Source: Brachypodium distachyon
Taxonomy: Eukaryota > Streptophyta > Magnoliopsida > Poales > Poaceae
NCBI RefSeq assembly: GCF_000005505.3
Contig: NC_016133.3
Location: 13,702,001-13,766,000, forward strand
Direction: 5' to 3'
DNA length: 64,000 nucleotides
A model generated the notes under the pieces. It saw only the letters and a list, made by a program, of their open reading frames with translations, had not been told where the DNA came from and did not search any database. Of the stretch, positions 48,901 through 62,300 are shown piece after piece. The position numbers and the translations under genes are program-made. The first letter of the stretch is position 1. Each line of letters opens with the position of its first letter.

Positions 48901-49180
48901 TTGTTTGAATTGTAGTGACTTGGAGCTCAACCTGCCTGAAAACCCATTTTATTCCCCCACCAAGGCCTCCATTGCTGCTGCTGAACCCTCCGCACCAGCT
49001 GCTTCTCTTAAGTGCCCAGGTGAGTAATCAACATCATGCTCTCCCACTTCAGTTAGTACTGTGATGCTAAGTTGCATCAGCAAGTGTAATAATTTTAATA
49101 GCCAGTCGTTGCAGTTATGTGAGATGTTTAATTTTGTTCCTCCCTCAGGTTCTTCTCTGGGCACGGAGCAATTGAACTGA
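45909..49180 (+). CDS. CCCH zinc-finger and RRM RNA-binding protein
   Basis: Seven exons (45909-46471, 47023-47229, 47305-47576, 48156-48320, 48469-48658, 48916-49019, 49149-49180) keep frame and give 510 residues. The N-terminus ([31 protein letters not shown]) matches the start of plant CCCH/RRM proteins of the AtC3H22/53/55 group. The CCCH finger is C-x7-C-x5-C-x3-H ([19 protein letters not shown], about 120-138). The RRM follows ([18 protein letters not shown], then [12 protein letters not shown] and LVKPYKEKK), split by an intron. A Glu/Lys-rich helix and a conserved tail ([18 protein letters not shown]) follow. It probably binds mRNA. The exon 4 donor (AATG|GTGGCT) is weak and is the least certain junction. 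A further intron may lie in the 3' UTR (49219-49326). Confidence 0.88.
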
Positions 49181-51058
49181 ATAGACAAAGAAAAGGGGGG
49201 CCTTCCTCTAAGCTGGGAGTAAGTGTCAACAGCAACATATGCAAACAATTTAGCTATATCCTCCCTGTTAATTACCATTGGAATTTATATATGTTGTTCT
49301 CATTTTCTTTTTATATATGTATGCAGGGACTCATGGCCCCATCAAATGGAGGTAGAAGAAGGGAGGAAAGCTTTGACAAAACTCTTCGTGTACCGTCAAA
49401 TCAACAGAGGAACAGCAAGGACAACAGTATAAAGGAAACATACTTAATTTGGTTGCCTGGGCTCATAGCTCGACAAAAATAATATACCCAGCATTTTCGT
49501 TTTCATTTAGTAACTCCTTCATAAATAATAATGTATGGTTGAGTCAATACTCTCTGGTTTTATGTATGGACATCGCTTGGATTGGATGATGATAAGTAGA
49601 AATTGTATGGACATCAGTTGGATTGGATGATGATAAGTAGAAATTGTTTCTAGCGTTTCAGACTGTCAGTAGGAAGTTGTTTGGACTGGTGTGTCTTGAT
49701 GCATTGACATCAGAAAAGTAGGATTTTTGTTTGTGGTGCGTGACTCAAATTTGGATTTGAAATTTCGTGTCAAGGTAGATGCGTGTTGCACAATCTACCC
49801 CATTTGCGGTGCGTGACTCAAACGAATTTCATGCTTTACCGTATAGTTAGGTTTTCGTGACACAATCCACCCCATTTAGCATATTTTCTCTCTTTTTACC
49901 CCGTTTATTGAAACAAGTGCCTGTTTTTTTACCCTATTTAAGTACTTCTAACGTAAAATTTGTAGATTACTGAAATTCTAATCAGGTTAAGATTTGCTTT
50001 GAGATCAGAGAGAACTACGGGATCTAATTTCAGTTGGCTCTCTGGGCTCCTGTAAATGTTTTTCTTTTCTTTTTCAACAAGCAGATAATTCTAATCTCAC
50101 AATTCCTCGTCAGAAATAAAGCAGGTCAGTGCCTGAATTCGACCACAATTCTTACCTGAATTCTGCCGTTCGACTGACGTTCCGAGTCGGCTTGATCTCC
50201 ACGGGTTGTTCCTTGAAGCCACCAGCGACCGCGCCTCCGCCAGCAACGGCATTGATCAGGTCGATCTCCTGGACGCTGCAGCCGCAGACGAGCTTGCCGC
50301 TCAGCAGCGTCATGGATCGGACTTGATTGGGTTCAGGACCTTGGAGCCTCCGCTCCAGCTCAGTGCCTTCCCGCCGGCGCCCTGCGCCACGAAGCACCCA
50401 GAAATGCGTCAGGTGAGAATTATGATTATCTGAAATGATCCTCGAATTTGAAGTTGTCTTGGAAGTTCCAGTGGGCTCAGAAAATTACCCAATGAACTTC
50501 ACAATATGTTCTCATATTCTCCTATAAGCGTGCTCTTTCTAGCTAAAGAAAAAAACACAACTTCCATATCTGAAACAGGCGTCCTGCCAGTTTTCATGCA
50601 TCCCGCAGACATTCTGCTGTGCAAAACAGAGTCCTGACTCAATAGCAGCTGAGCCTTTGCCCAGGTGAAACATCTCAACTGAGCCAGAGAAATGCAACAT
50701 TGCATACAAGCTGTAATACATCACTGGATTTAAGATTGCAACTGTTTTGCATTTACACATAAGTACATTCCCTAAGGAAGCAAAGCAATTCTACGTGACG
50801 GGAAAAGGCGCTACATGCATCAAATCAATGATGATCTATGATCTATCAGTTATTAGTGGAAAATTACATCTCTACAGGCTGGCTAGGGAAGTTGGGAGGG
50901 AGGGGTGACTGTACAAATGAGAAATAAGGTGAGGCTGTTACCCTGCCATCTAAAAGCTAGCTCCCAAGAATAGGTAGGTAAGATAGTAGAAAAAAGAATG
51001 TCTTCCACTAAAATCTCCAAAGAGAAAAACCAATGCCCTCTGCCTACAATCCTTTTGC
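49181..51058. other. Region between the CCCH/RRM gene and ATXR3 3' end
   Basis: It includes the 3' UTR of the plus-strand gene (to about 49520) and that of ATXR3 (about 50500-51058). A GC-rich stretch of about 250 bp at 50160-50400, open on the minus strand with a GTAAGA donor-like end near 50153, may be a captured gene fragment. No family was recognised. Confidence 0.4.
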
Positions 51059-54000
51059 CTAGCCTAGAAAAACGTTTGATCTTGTCTTGAGCCAATGCAC
51101 CATCTCCTTATCAAGAGAACTATTATTTAACACAGCATCCATCATTGGAGTGCCAAAGAATCTTGGGTGGTTCTTGAACACCCATATCCTGTCCTTTGGC
51201 CATTGTCGTTGGGCCTGTTTCTCCTGTGATCAACCATCAACAATTTATTAGATTGATAACACTAAATATGTGATCCCAGTTATATGAATAATACTGTGCC
51301 CAAAAGATATTTCATAAAATTCAAGCAAGAAAAAAGAATTTTATTAGTCTTTGATTAGCATATGAACAACAGTCAACAGCTTGATTCTAATACTCCCTCC
51401 GACCCATATTATTTGTCGAAATATTACCTGTATCTAGACGCTTTTTAAAAATAGATACATCCATATTACGGCAAATTTGAGACAAGTAATATGGATCGGA
51501 GGGAGTACCAGTAATACAAACCTATCTTGGATCTAGGCACACAGGTAACAGAAAAAAAACTAGCATCAGACAAATACATTAACCTAGTCAGGATGACAAA
51601 TAACAATAAAATATTCCTAATCATCATCTGAAGATTGAAATTGATCATTGTATTAAAAGCTGCAGGAAACAAAACATACGTGCTACAAGATCGGCAGAAT
51701 AACTTTATCAGAGAGAAAGTGTCAAATTTGATGCGCGCGGCGCCTTGTGTAACGTATCACAGCATAATACATAAGAGAGAATGGTGTCTAAAACTATACT
51801 TTCATGGTCTATCATTTTACTATAATGATTCTCAAAATACAAGATATGTCAAAAAAGTCAAATGTAAATCTGGAATCTGGTGATCTCAACTGTTGAAGTG
51901 GCACTTACCATGCGCGTTAACATGAATCTCACAGTTCTGGTGCCATAGACTCGTTCTTGTGTCTGCTTTACAGACGTTACATAGAAGGAGGAGACATCTG
52001 GTAGTGACATGCAACCCTTTCTAGCTCTTGTCAGTCTAGATTCAGGCTCTGCGTTCTGGCTGTACCAATAGATAAGCTGGGCTAAGCAATAGTTCTCTGG
52101 GTAAGTCTTGCGATACTCCTGGAAACCTGGTCCCAGTTTGTCAGCATATTTGGGACCTAAATCAAGAGGACTGATATGAACTGGTGGAGATTTTACTGTC
52201 TTGTAGTCCTGTATGTGGTGTTACTTGAGTCAATTTTGAAGTACAGATGGAGAGAACCACAAGCATTTGCTTCACATTTAAGAGAAAGATTTCACTTACT
52301 CGGGCTCTGAAGAAACACTTTGTGTAAGCATACATGTGAATCAAATCAGCAGCAGCATCATGACGGCACTTATAAGTGCACGAAAGAGATCGCAACTCAT
52401 CACGCAGCCTGTATAAGGGAGTCAGAATCCAAATTCAGGTAATTGGTGGAGAGGGTAATTCAATTCTAAATATGGTTAATACTTAGTACCAAACAACAAT
52501 AAGTTCCAAACATACCATAACAGGGAATTTCGGATGTCTCCCTCGATGTCTTCAGAATCAGATGGATCATGATCACGAATTTTGTCCTTGAGGTCAGCAA
52601 GTACATCTTCCTCAACATGAGGTTCCATTGACTGAAGGAGCTCCTCAACTAATGAGCCCTCCCCTTTCCAGATGGCAGACACTAGACTTCTTCCAGTAAG
52701 CCTCACCAGAGGAGGAGGAGCATTCTTGGGATCTCCAAATACACATCTCATAACATATCTTACCTAAAGATAACATTTGGTCTAGAAGTCAATAAAAAGA
52801 CCATGTCAACTGTTCTTTTGGGGTTTATTGGTCATAATTTGTGATTTTTTTGCTACAGCGGAACAAGTTCAAGTCATGGAAAATAATAACCACTAACCTT
52901 GTCAAGTGTATGAGTTAAATTCTGTAATCTTGAATTTAATACACCCTCAGCCTGAGTGTGGAGACAGAATTAGGTCAAAATCATGTAAAATAAAGGGATA
53001 AAAGGGATGAAACCAAACCATCGGCATCTACCTGAACCTCAGCATCATTCCTCTCAGAATCCATGTTTATATCTGTAAAAAACTGGCGCTTCTCGTCCAC
53101 GTTGTGCTTAAAAATCTCATTAGGAAGCTTCTGTCTCTCGAAGAATATAAAACGCACCTTTTGTTTACAGGAAAAATAATGCCATGAGTCCTCATGTAAC
53201 TGCTTACAGGATCAGAATAGAACTTTAACAAATAATTTGAACTACAAATTACCAGATGGGCCGTGTAAGCAACAAGCCATCCAGGCAAACCAGCAAGCAA
53301 ACAGGTACCAAGACCAGCTCTACCCAAGTCAATTAAGTCTTGTTGGGAGACAGAGTTTGCTTCGCAAGCCTGTAGCAGCAGACTGTGTCGGTCAAGCACA
53401 CCATGGAATTCCATTAACACCTGATTGATGATGAAGTTAGTGGATGTGATGGTGTCAAAATGATGCAAAAGAAGAAGAAAGTGAGTGTTTGTCTGTTTGA
53501 CAATTAGATAAACCACACACAAGTCCATGAACCATTGTTAACCAGAATGCTTCCACAAGTTTACCTTCTCGAAAGCTCCTTCCCCAGAAAAATTTAAATA
53601 GCTGCCCCGACATACTTGGCTCCCACAGAGGCAAACCGATGCTTCGTGCTCTTCCTTACTCTAGCAGAATAAGAATGTCAATATAAGATAATGTGATTTA
53701 GACCATAACTTGTGCAAGAAGAAATGGTACTCACTTCAGTTACAGAGTTGTAATCGAAAGTGATTTCCTCGCCTTCTGCAATTGGCCGAACAGTGTAAAC
53801 TCCAATCTGGTATTGACCATCCACAGCTGTTACTCTGGAAAAGGTTCAAGGAACATTAGTAAAATAAGCATCGAGGGAAAAAGGACTGCAAATTCCTCAG
53901 ATGTGGAAACATGGAAAACACATGTGTGGTTTAATTATCATTGATTTGCATGGAGAAAAAACATATCCAGGACAAAACAAATCCTGAACAGCACTGTGCT

Positions 54001-57000
54001 GAATCGAACATAATTAAGTTGATATGCAGAAAAATCGTATTGCTCATGCACTACTAAAGTTCCAATATGCTAGCAACACATCACAAAATAAAACAATGAT
54101 GAAAACTCACAAAACTATTTTCAAGAATAAGAGGATTTCAAAGCAACTGCATAAAAGCCAGTAGGACAAGAATCTCTCATATGCAGATTTAGCACAAAAG
54201 TGAAGTATTCAACCAAAGTATAAATGTCTTTGACTTAAACAGTATACACTTGCGTAGCTTTGGATCAGTGAACCTCGTTTACAAATGCAATAAAGCAACT
54301 TTCAGAACAACACTGAACAAAAATAGCATAGAATCAGAGAAGTACTGAAACAGGAAATCATCATGACATAAGAAATCTCAAGTTGATAGAAGCTCACTTT
54401 GCTTCACAGTTGGGGTTACAGGAGTGACAGATTCTGCTAGCGTAGTTAGCCTTGTGCATAGCATCAACAAAAACCAAGTCATACCCATCACGGTCTCCCT
54501 TCCATCGTACCAAAGGAAAAAATATCAGTAATCTGTAGCGACCAGGGCTTGGGACGATCTTATCCACAGGTTATTTAGATGGAATCCAAAAGTTGAGTTC
54601 AGACAGAGACAATACCTTTGGTCTCTCTAACATAATGTTGTAAAACTCAGGAGCTTGATCTTCGCTGTTGTTCTGTATATGCTTAATACCATCTTGCTTT
54701 TCATACCATCTCCAAGAAGGGTAAACCTGCAAAGGTTTCAAATTCATTATCATTTTATATCATACAAATAATTTTTAGAAAGATTATATAAATGCAAAAT
54801 TATAACACACCTCCCCGAAGAACTCAATAACAAAGTCATCTACGCCAAATCCACCCTTTTTGTTGCAAACAACTCCAAGACCCTGAAAGAACATGGAGAA
54901 CATTAAATGAGTGGGCCAATTTAGTTAAGATGGTAGGCAAGGAAACAAGAATGCATTTATGAATTAGGTACAGCTGGATGCATGCCTTTCGATAAGCGAC
55001 ATAGTGCTTATGATCAGGACCAGGACGGCTCCTCATGGCCTTGAGCATTCCAAGGCACATTTTTACAGTTCGTCTGTCACCACTTTCCTCTGCAGACTTT
55101 TGGATTTCTTCAATGACAGGTTTAAGGTGGTAAACCATAGGAGTATTTCCAGAACCAGTGAAATCCTTGACTTGCTTATTCAAGGTATTCAGAAGCAACT
55201 GCAGTCACAATATTTAAATGTGATTCCAAAGCATGAGACCAGCATGTGTAACTAAAATGGAGTTAATGTCAAGTACAATACCTCCTCAATAAAGGTATGT
55301 TGATCAGCAGCTGACCAGCCGAGGTCCGCAGGCATAATGTCACGCAGGAGATTATGTGTGAACGGATCTATACCATATACTTCTTGCTCAAGAATTTCAT
55401 CGCCAGGCACCTTTCGACGTTGATACTCCTTAACCTCTGGAATCTCCAAATTTTCAGTACCATTCTTCTGTGAGAGCAGCTTCTCAGAATAGTCATCAGG
55501 TAAAGCAACCCGCATTTTTCGTTGTACTTCCTCCTCATCTGCTACAATAAGGTACTTCTCGATAACTTCATACTTCCTAGTAACTGGAGGGACAAGGCTT
55601 GCTTTCGTCATGCGAGCACCCCATCCACGATCATCCGTGACAGAATCACCAGATTCAAATAACTTCATGCCATTTCCCTTCAAATCCCATGCTACAGAAT
55701 TTAAGTCAAGGTCACTCTCTGTATCAGAAACAGTAGTTTCACTCTCAGTTTCATCACCTTCAGAGTATCCATCATCATCATCAGACGTCTCACTACCCGA
55801 ATCAACATCCCTTTTCTTTAATTTAGAGAGGCTTCTTTTGATTTCACGGTCAAATGCACGGGATGAAGTATCTGCTCCAGCAGTCGCAGCAGTCCAGTTT
55901 GCTCCCCTTCTTTCCCCTGTAGTTTTATTTTGTTTCTTCTTTAGTTTTGTGTCTGAAGTATACTGGACCATGTCTGAATTGTCTTTCTGTATTACTGCTC
56001 CGTTTCTCTCAGAAATCACACGTGGGTTCCCCAGTCTCTTTGCCAACTGGATGAAGGAAACAACAATTTGCTTCATATCTTCACTGCGGCCTTTAGACCT
56101 GTAGTAGCAAACGAAATGTAAGGCAATGCTATCAGGTAAACTTCTACACTCCTAATACTGTCAACCCAGTTAGGCTGAGCAACTTTACCTCAATGCATCT
56201 CGGCACATAGATCGGATGTCATCCTTGAGAGAACTAAAGCCATGGCGAGCATAATATCCACTTCTCAACCTAGCTTCAATTTTCTCGACCTGTAAAACAG
56301 AAATATGGTTGTGAAAAAATGTCAAGAAGATGTCAGACACTTAACTTAAGAGTCGTGATGGTACCTTTGGATCGAAAAAATCAAATCTGCTGCTCTTCAT
56401 GATTTCTCTCAATCTGCTGATAACAAACTCTTCCATCTTTCGGTAGCTATTCTCTGCATTCCTCTGCATCAAACGCCTTAGCTGTGCATCCTTCGACAAA
56501 ACCGCAGAGGACTTTCTAGCATCAAGCCATTTTGATCGTTTATAAAATCCTTGTCCGAAAGAAAGATTGGCATTCTCTCTATTTGAGATATCAGCGAAAT
56601 AACCGTCAAGCTCATCAGAACCACCCAGCTGACTGGTCATGTTCCTTGCAACTTTGGATGGGTGACCACTCCCATCGTCTATCTGCTTCAGGCTTTTAAT
56701 TTTCTGGAGTGACTCCTCAGGGTTCAACGAGCTCGTAATCCATTTTATATGCTGAAATCTGCTTTTCATATCCTCTAGCTGACTGCAACCTTGAATGTGC
56801 ACATAAGATATGTGCGGAAGCTGCACAAGCACTTTCTCAAGGGCAAGGGGGCTAAGGCTTGAGCACCCAACTAAAACAAGCGTCTTTATATTTTGCTTCT
56901 CATAACCAGCCTGAAGATAAATGATTTGAGTCAGAAGTTAGAAGATGGCGAAAGTAACATCTCAAAGTTTTAACAAATAAGGGAGACATACCATAATACC

Positions 57001-60000
57001 ACGAAACACGGAATCAGTGCATCGAGGGCCAACAGAAGACAAGTCAACAAATCTACATGTGTTCCTGTAACATTTAGCAGCAGTGTTCCAGCGCCTACAT
57101 GTAGCTGCAGAAGAAATTAGTGATTTCATGTCCGCCCTCAGAAAATGAAATATTCTTGCTAACACATGACCATTTAGTAAATCCCAGCTTTCACTTTCTG
57201 CTATGGAATTAGTAAGAGCAGCTTCTTGAAATAGGTCTTCGAAACAGCAGTCATCCTTGTGACTTGTAAGAATGTCCTCATACATATCAATATCTTCATC
57301 ACTTCGATCAGGGAGAAACCTAGCCCTTTTTGCAGATCCAGCATCTTCTGCAGAAATGCAAAAAAAAGAGAGATAATTTTGCAAAGGTCCACAAAATAAA
57401 TACAGGACACATGAAATAACAGACATAATAACAACACTAGCATGAACATAATACAAAATTTTAAGGGCAAACAGGAAGTGTGCGCTGGACAACTGGAAGG
57501 AAAGTCGATATAGGGACTAGGGAGAGTGGGCAAAGTTGCAGGCTGAATACATGATGATAAACTGATAAGCAAAATTAATAGCACAAAGCAGCGAAATCAT
57601 GAGCGTTTGGACAGCATAACACATACCTGGCAGCAAATTCCTTGTAGCTGAATTGTTAGCAACGTATGTTTCTATTTCTTTTTTGGGCTGCTTTGCTGCG
57701 ATCCATGGATCCAAGACTTCGTTTATGGCTAAAGTAAGTTCCCTGCTCTTGAAATATTTCATGACTAGTTCATGCAGCTTACCACGTGTATAACCCACAA
57801 ACTGGGGGTGCAACTCATGGAAGCTACCGGATCCATGGTTCACAACAACGTTGGATTGGTCTGAATGCACAAGGGCAGAGGTCGAATTTGAACTTCCTGA
57901 CCCCCCATTTCGAGAAGCAGAGTCAAATTTCATATCCTTGACAACTGGAAGCCATGTGTTATCAATCTTTCGGAACACACTGCTCCGTTCACGGATGGTG
58001 CCCCTCCTAACTAACTTTTGCAACTCAGAGTAGGAAAATGGGCCATGCTCGTGTGCAGTGCCATCCAGGTAGTACCAGTCACCCAATTTTACTGACAATT
58101 CTTCAACAGTGCAAACATGGTCTTCCGGAATGTTCAGAACAGACTTGGACTTGTGAAAACTTTGCAAATCATGTTCATGATGTTTCTTTGAATAAGACAA
58201 ACCTTCATGGGCAGAACTCCTATCAGCTCCAATTGAGTGGGAGCGTGAAGATCTAGAGAGTGACCGATCAGCTCCTCTGGGCTTTATGCAGGGCTCAACA
58301 GAGGATTGGTCCTTGACAACACGAGCATTTATCCTAACAACTGGAAGCGTCATCCCTTTAACACCCTTGGTAGATTGTCTAACCTGACCTGACCTCCCAG
58401 GCATAATGCCACCTTTACTGGTGTCGTCAACAGTGTCAGTGCTCTCTTCTGTTGATGAGAATGCCCACAAAGGCAGATCAAGCTTTTTAGCAGGTACATG
58501 GTAGTAGAGATCATCCTTGCAGTGCCAGCGAGGATCCTCATGGCTGCCTTTTGGCATTTGACAAAGAGCATAGCCTTCATTGAGGACAAGCTTCTTCCTG
58601 TAAGGCTTATCTTGACTGAATTCATCATTCCTCTTCCAGTCACCACCTTTGCAAGACCATCTACCAGAAAACCACTCACTAGATTCAACATTGTGGTAAA
58701 ACGTGTCCCTCTCAATAGGACCAACACCATAAATATCTGTGGCGCTGTTGTCAGCAAATTCAATGCCTCCATTGATTACATCCTCTCTTGCAGGTTGCGC
58801 TTGGAACCTTGGAAAATCTGGCATAAGAATACAATATATCCCGATATGTTACTGACAGAAAAAAAAATGAAGGCAATCAAAGAACTAAACGGGAGGTGGT
58901 ACTACATGAGAAAAGAACAGATGCGCCGTAAAGCAACATACACTATATTTAAGGAACTACATGTGAGATAAAAATCTTAAGGACAAACGTTGACAGCATA
59001 TTGATTTGATACCTTCAGGCTGATCCCATCTTTCCAAGTCAACACGGTTGAAATGTGTAGCCAAAGCATCTACAATTTCCAAATGACAAAAAGCACCAGG
59101 TAAGTATAACCATGAGGTGTAACTGCTGGAAAACAAATTCCAGCAGTGAAACCTAAAGCCTATTTTCTTTAAAAAAAACTCTTATAAAAGAAAATCCAAC
59201 TAAAAGAGGACAATAGATTCCTGCTTGTGGGGCATGTTAGAATTTCAGCGTTGTATTGTATTTACACCCCTCAAACAAGTGTCAAATAAATAGACCCAAA
59301 CACAGAACTTTGAAGGGCAGGTGTGGAAATTATCACTTCTTATGCCAGACGAAATAAAAATAGAAACTCATGGGGATAAACATGTAAAAAGAAAGAAGCA
59401 ACACAAATCCAAGAAAAGCCAAGGTCAATGCCATAAGATTTTGCAACCGAAAAAACAGCATCCAAAAGAAGATCAAGAATACAATCTTGTATGGCCCATG
59501 CCCAAAACAGACCCAGCCACGTGGACGTCATAAAACGTTTAAAGATCGGGTGCAAACAGCAGAACCAAACTAACAAGGGTGAGGCCCTGAAAGATGCTAC
59601 CCAAAAGGATATAAGGAAGCCAAAAAAAACAAGCTCAGCCCAGCCCACAGAATTCAAAAACACATTTGAATCTTTGGCTCAAAAGGTAAAGAAGGGGTTT
59701 TTACCTCCAAGAATCTCCAGCTCATGACCCTCCACCAGAACAGATCCATACATCAGTGCGCCAACCCTATTATCAATATAGAGATCCTCCTTCGGTTCCT
59801 CAGAAGCTTCCTCCATTTGTTCATTGTCAGCACTTGATGCCAAGGCAGATGCCTCCTCTCGAGCTTCGTCAAGCAAATTCCCTGGGGCTTCTGGAGGGCT
59901 AACCAGCTGTGTTGTACCATCCGAGTACACCAAGGAGATATCAGATGGAACCAGTGGAGTAGCTGCATTTTCAACGGTCACCCATCTGTTGCAGTCTGCA

Positions 60001-61601
60001 TGCTTTATAAGATGATCAGATAGAAGATATCCATCATCGACCAGCTTCTTAAGGTCAGCGAGCTTGGAAGGTCCCTGCTCAACACCAAATTGGTCAAGGT
60101 AAAACCACTTCCCCATAACAGTAGAGGGCTCAACACTGGGTTTAGGTGCTTCACTGGTGTGAGGTGGTGTGTCACAAATATCCATGTCTTCTTCCATTGA
60201 GACATCTTCAACAACAACATCATTGGGCTGCTCAGGTACTGGTGGTGGTGGCAGGGGAGGAGGCATGCTAGGTGGTAAAGGCGGAGGTGGAGGTGGAGGA
60301 GGAGGCGGCGGCGGCAGTAATGGAGGTGGTGGTGGCAGCTCAGTATATTGAATGCTCTCGGTTGCCTTTTCCTTCGAGATCCTCTCCTCGCTCTTTCCGT
60401 TGCTACCACTCTTATTCTTACATGATTGCTTCATTGATTTATTTTTGTGTTGTGCATTTTCCAGGTTCTTGCTTTCAAGCTTAGCACCTCTGCTCTTCTT
60501 GCTTGCTTCATGGCTATCAGTAGTTCGGCCGCGTTCAGATGGTGATCTATCAGTACGGAGTGGAGTTCGGTCTCTGATGTCCTCATGCTGGATCCTCCCA
60601 CGAGGGGAATTATCAATGCGGCTCGGTGTGCTATCCCTGTGATGGGGCTGGCGCACTTTGTGCCGTGGTGAAATGTATGGGCTGCGGTCTCTGTTGTCAT
60701 AGTGACGACCACGGTCTCGTGGGGAGCGCTCCAAGCGGCTTGGGCTCCTCTCATGCTTTTCATGGCGAACACGATCATGAGGAAAGCGTCCCAAGATGCC
60801 TGGGCTCCTTTCGAGCCTGTCATGCCGATCTCGTATTGGTGTTGAGATTTCATGATTTCTTCCAGACAAATGCCTTCCAGCAGAAGTACTCTTTGCTTCT
60901 CCTTTCCTGCGACTTTTTGACCCTGATTGATCGCATGTCTCAGCATGGTGCTTGCGGTGGTTGCTCTCGGGCTCCACTGCCCGGCTCTTCCTGGCACTGG
61001 CACTGCTGCTGCTCTCTGGCTTAATCTCACCAGGCTCCTCGTCAGAATCACGCAAAGAGGCTTTCTTCCCATCCTCACGTACCTGAGATGACGAACTTAG
61101 CTTCCTGTTATGATCTCTGTCCCGCTTCTTTTCCAGTGGAGCAAGCTCCCCTGGTTCCACCGTATTTGACTTCCTTACTATCTTCTCAGGCTTATCTTTC
61201 CACTGCCTCACGGGCACAATCTCCCCCTTGTCAAGCTCCCCATTTCTCCTTGCCTTCCTTGCCGGCGCCGGTTGCACACCAACAATCTCCCCCGGCTCCA
61301 CCTCCGCAGCATGTGAGGCCGGGAGCAACTTGCGCCATTTCTTGGGAGGCACAGTCCTCTCCGACACCCCCTTGTTCTCTGCCTCCCCATTGAGCAGCAC
61401 CTCCCCTTCCTCCAGGTCGGGAGCCGAAGTGGACTGCTGCTTATGCTGGTGTTGCTGGCGCTGGTGCTGGTGGTGGCCGTGTCCCTTGTCCCCCTTGTCT
61501 GGCATCGCTTCTCCCCCTCCCCTCCTCACGAGGGCATCGGCACGGAAGCCCTCCACTGCACGCTGCGGCGGGACGGCGCACGCGACTCCACCATCTCCCA
61601 T
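51059..61601 (-). CDS. ATXR3: Histone H3K4 methyltransferase ATXR3/SDG2
   Basis: Twenty coding exons join in frame to 2275 residues, near the roughly 2335 of Arabidopsis ATXR3. Exons: 61601-59705, 59069-59013, 58817-57627, 57347-56992, 56910-56365, 56289-56189, 56098-55282, 55198-54986, 54882-54811, 54726-54616, 54498-54398, 53834-53735, 53660-53565, 53420-53253, 53157-53032, 52951-52898, 52763-52516, 52408-52300, 52208-51909, 51223-51059. Features: Arg/Ser-rich N-terminus with RDRSP repeats (about 235-395), a proline run (about 420-460), two GYF-like modules (WFYLDQFGVEQGP near 500, WYYLDGTAHEHGPF near 897), the SET domain (about 1721-1857; GGFGVDDFVIEFFGE, RICHSCNPNC, GEEITFDYNS), post-SET Cys (CLCGSQVCRG), and the conserved C-terminal part (GRAGLGTCLLAGLP, DAVLNNSSLDKE). 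It is the main H3K4 trimethylase in plants. Intron 8 uses a GC donor. Intron 19 holds a MITE. Confidence 0.96.
51393..51505. mobile_element. Stowaway-like MITE, 113 bp (family A), in ATXR3 intron 19
   Basis: CTCCCTCCGACCCATATTAT at the left and TAATATGGATCGGAGGGAG at the right, TA on both sides. It is in the opposite orientation to the copy at 22716-22828. Confidence 0.9.
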
Positions 61602-62300
61602 GGAAAACCCGGGAGCTCTGTCGCGTGGGCGCCCCAGTGCTCGCGCTCCGGAGAAAAAACCTAGCTGCCAGAGGTTCTCCCGGGGCTCTCCACGCTCATC
61701 TCCGGCGCCCGCCAAAACCCTAATTCCAAGCAGCAGAAGCAGCAGCACAAAACACAGCCAACAACAAAAAAAAATCAGCAAGGATTCCAGAGGGGGCACG
61801 AAATCAACAGCAATGGGAACGAATTCGGATTGGGCCCAATCGGATCGAGCCGGCGCCGGATCGGGCCACGCGTTACCTGCGGGGAATCGACGCGCGGCGC
61901 CTCAGATCGGGAGATCCGCTGCGGGCGGCGAGGGCTCCTCTCCTGCCCCCCGAGCTGCTCAACCCTCGACGGCCTGCGCGGGGGAGCTTCTTCTCTGCCC
62001 CGCGAGAGCTTCCCCAGGGATTGGTCGGCGGCGGTCTCGTCTCCTTCCCGCGTCGACGCTCCGGTATCGCCTGTGTGTGTTTGTGTTGGGCTTCTTTCCC
62101 TGGCTAATGGCCTGTTTGTTCGTAAAGCCTCCGCCTCGGCTTCGGTATTATGGGAGAAGACGGGAGGGGAACTTCTTGTTATCTATCCGGGTCGCTCCAG
62201 GTCCAGGAGGGGAGGGGGCTCTCTCGATTTATTTATTTATTACTGCTCCCGCTGACGTGCTGTTGCCTTTCTCCGTTCTGAGCCCCTGCTTGCTGCTGTA
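61602..62300 (-). promoter_or_regulatory. ATXR3 leader and promoter region
   Basis: On the minus strand a donor-like CCGCAG|GTAACG ends at 61877 and an acceptor-like GGAATTAG lies near 61720, so the leader is probably spliced. The CpG-rich block to about 62100 is the likely promoter. A 359-residue plus-strand frame crossing this region is antisense to exon 1 and not a gene. Confidence 0.45.

Noticed and set aside
55610..56104. 164-codon plus-strand frame
   Set aside because: Antisense to ATXR3 exon 7.
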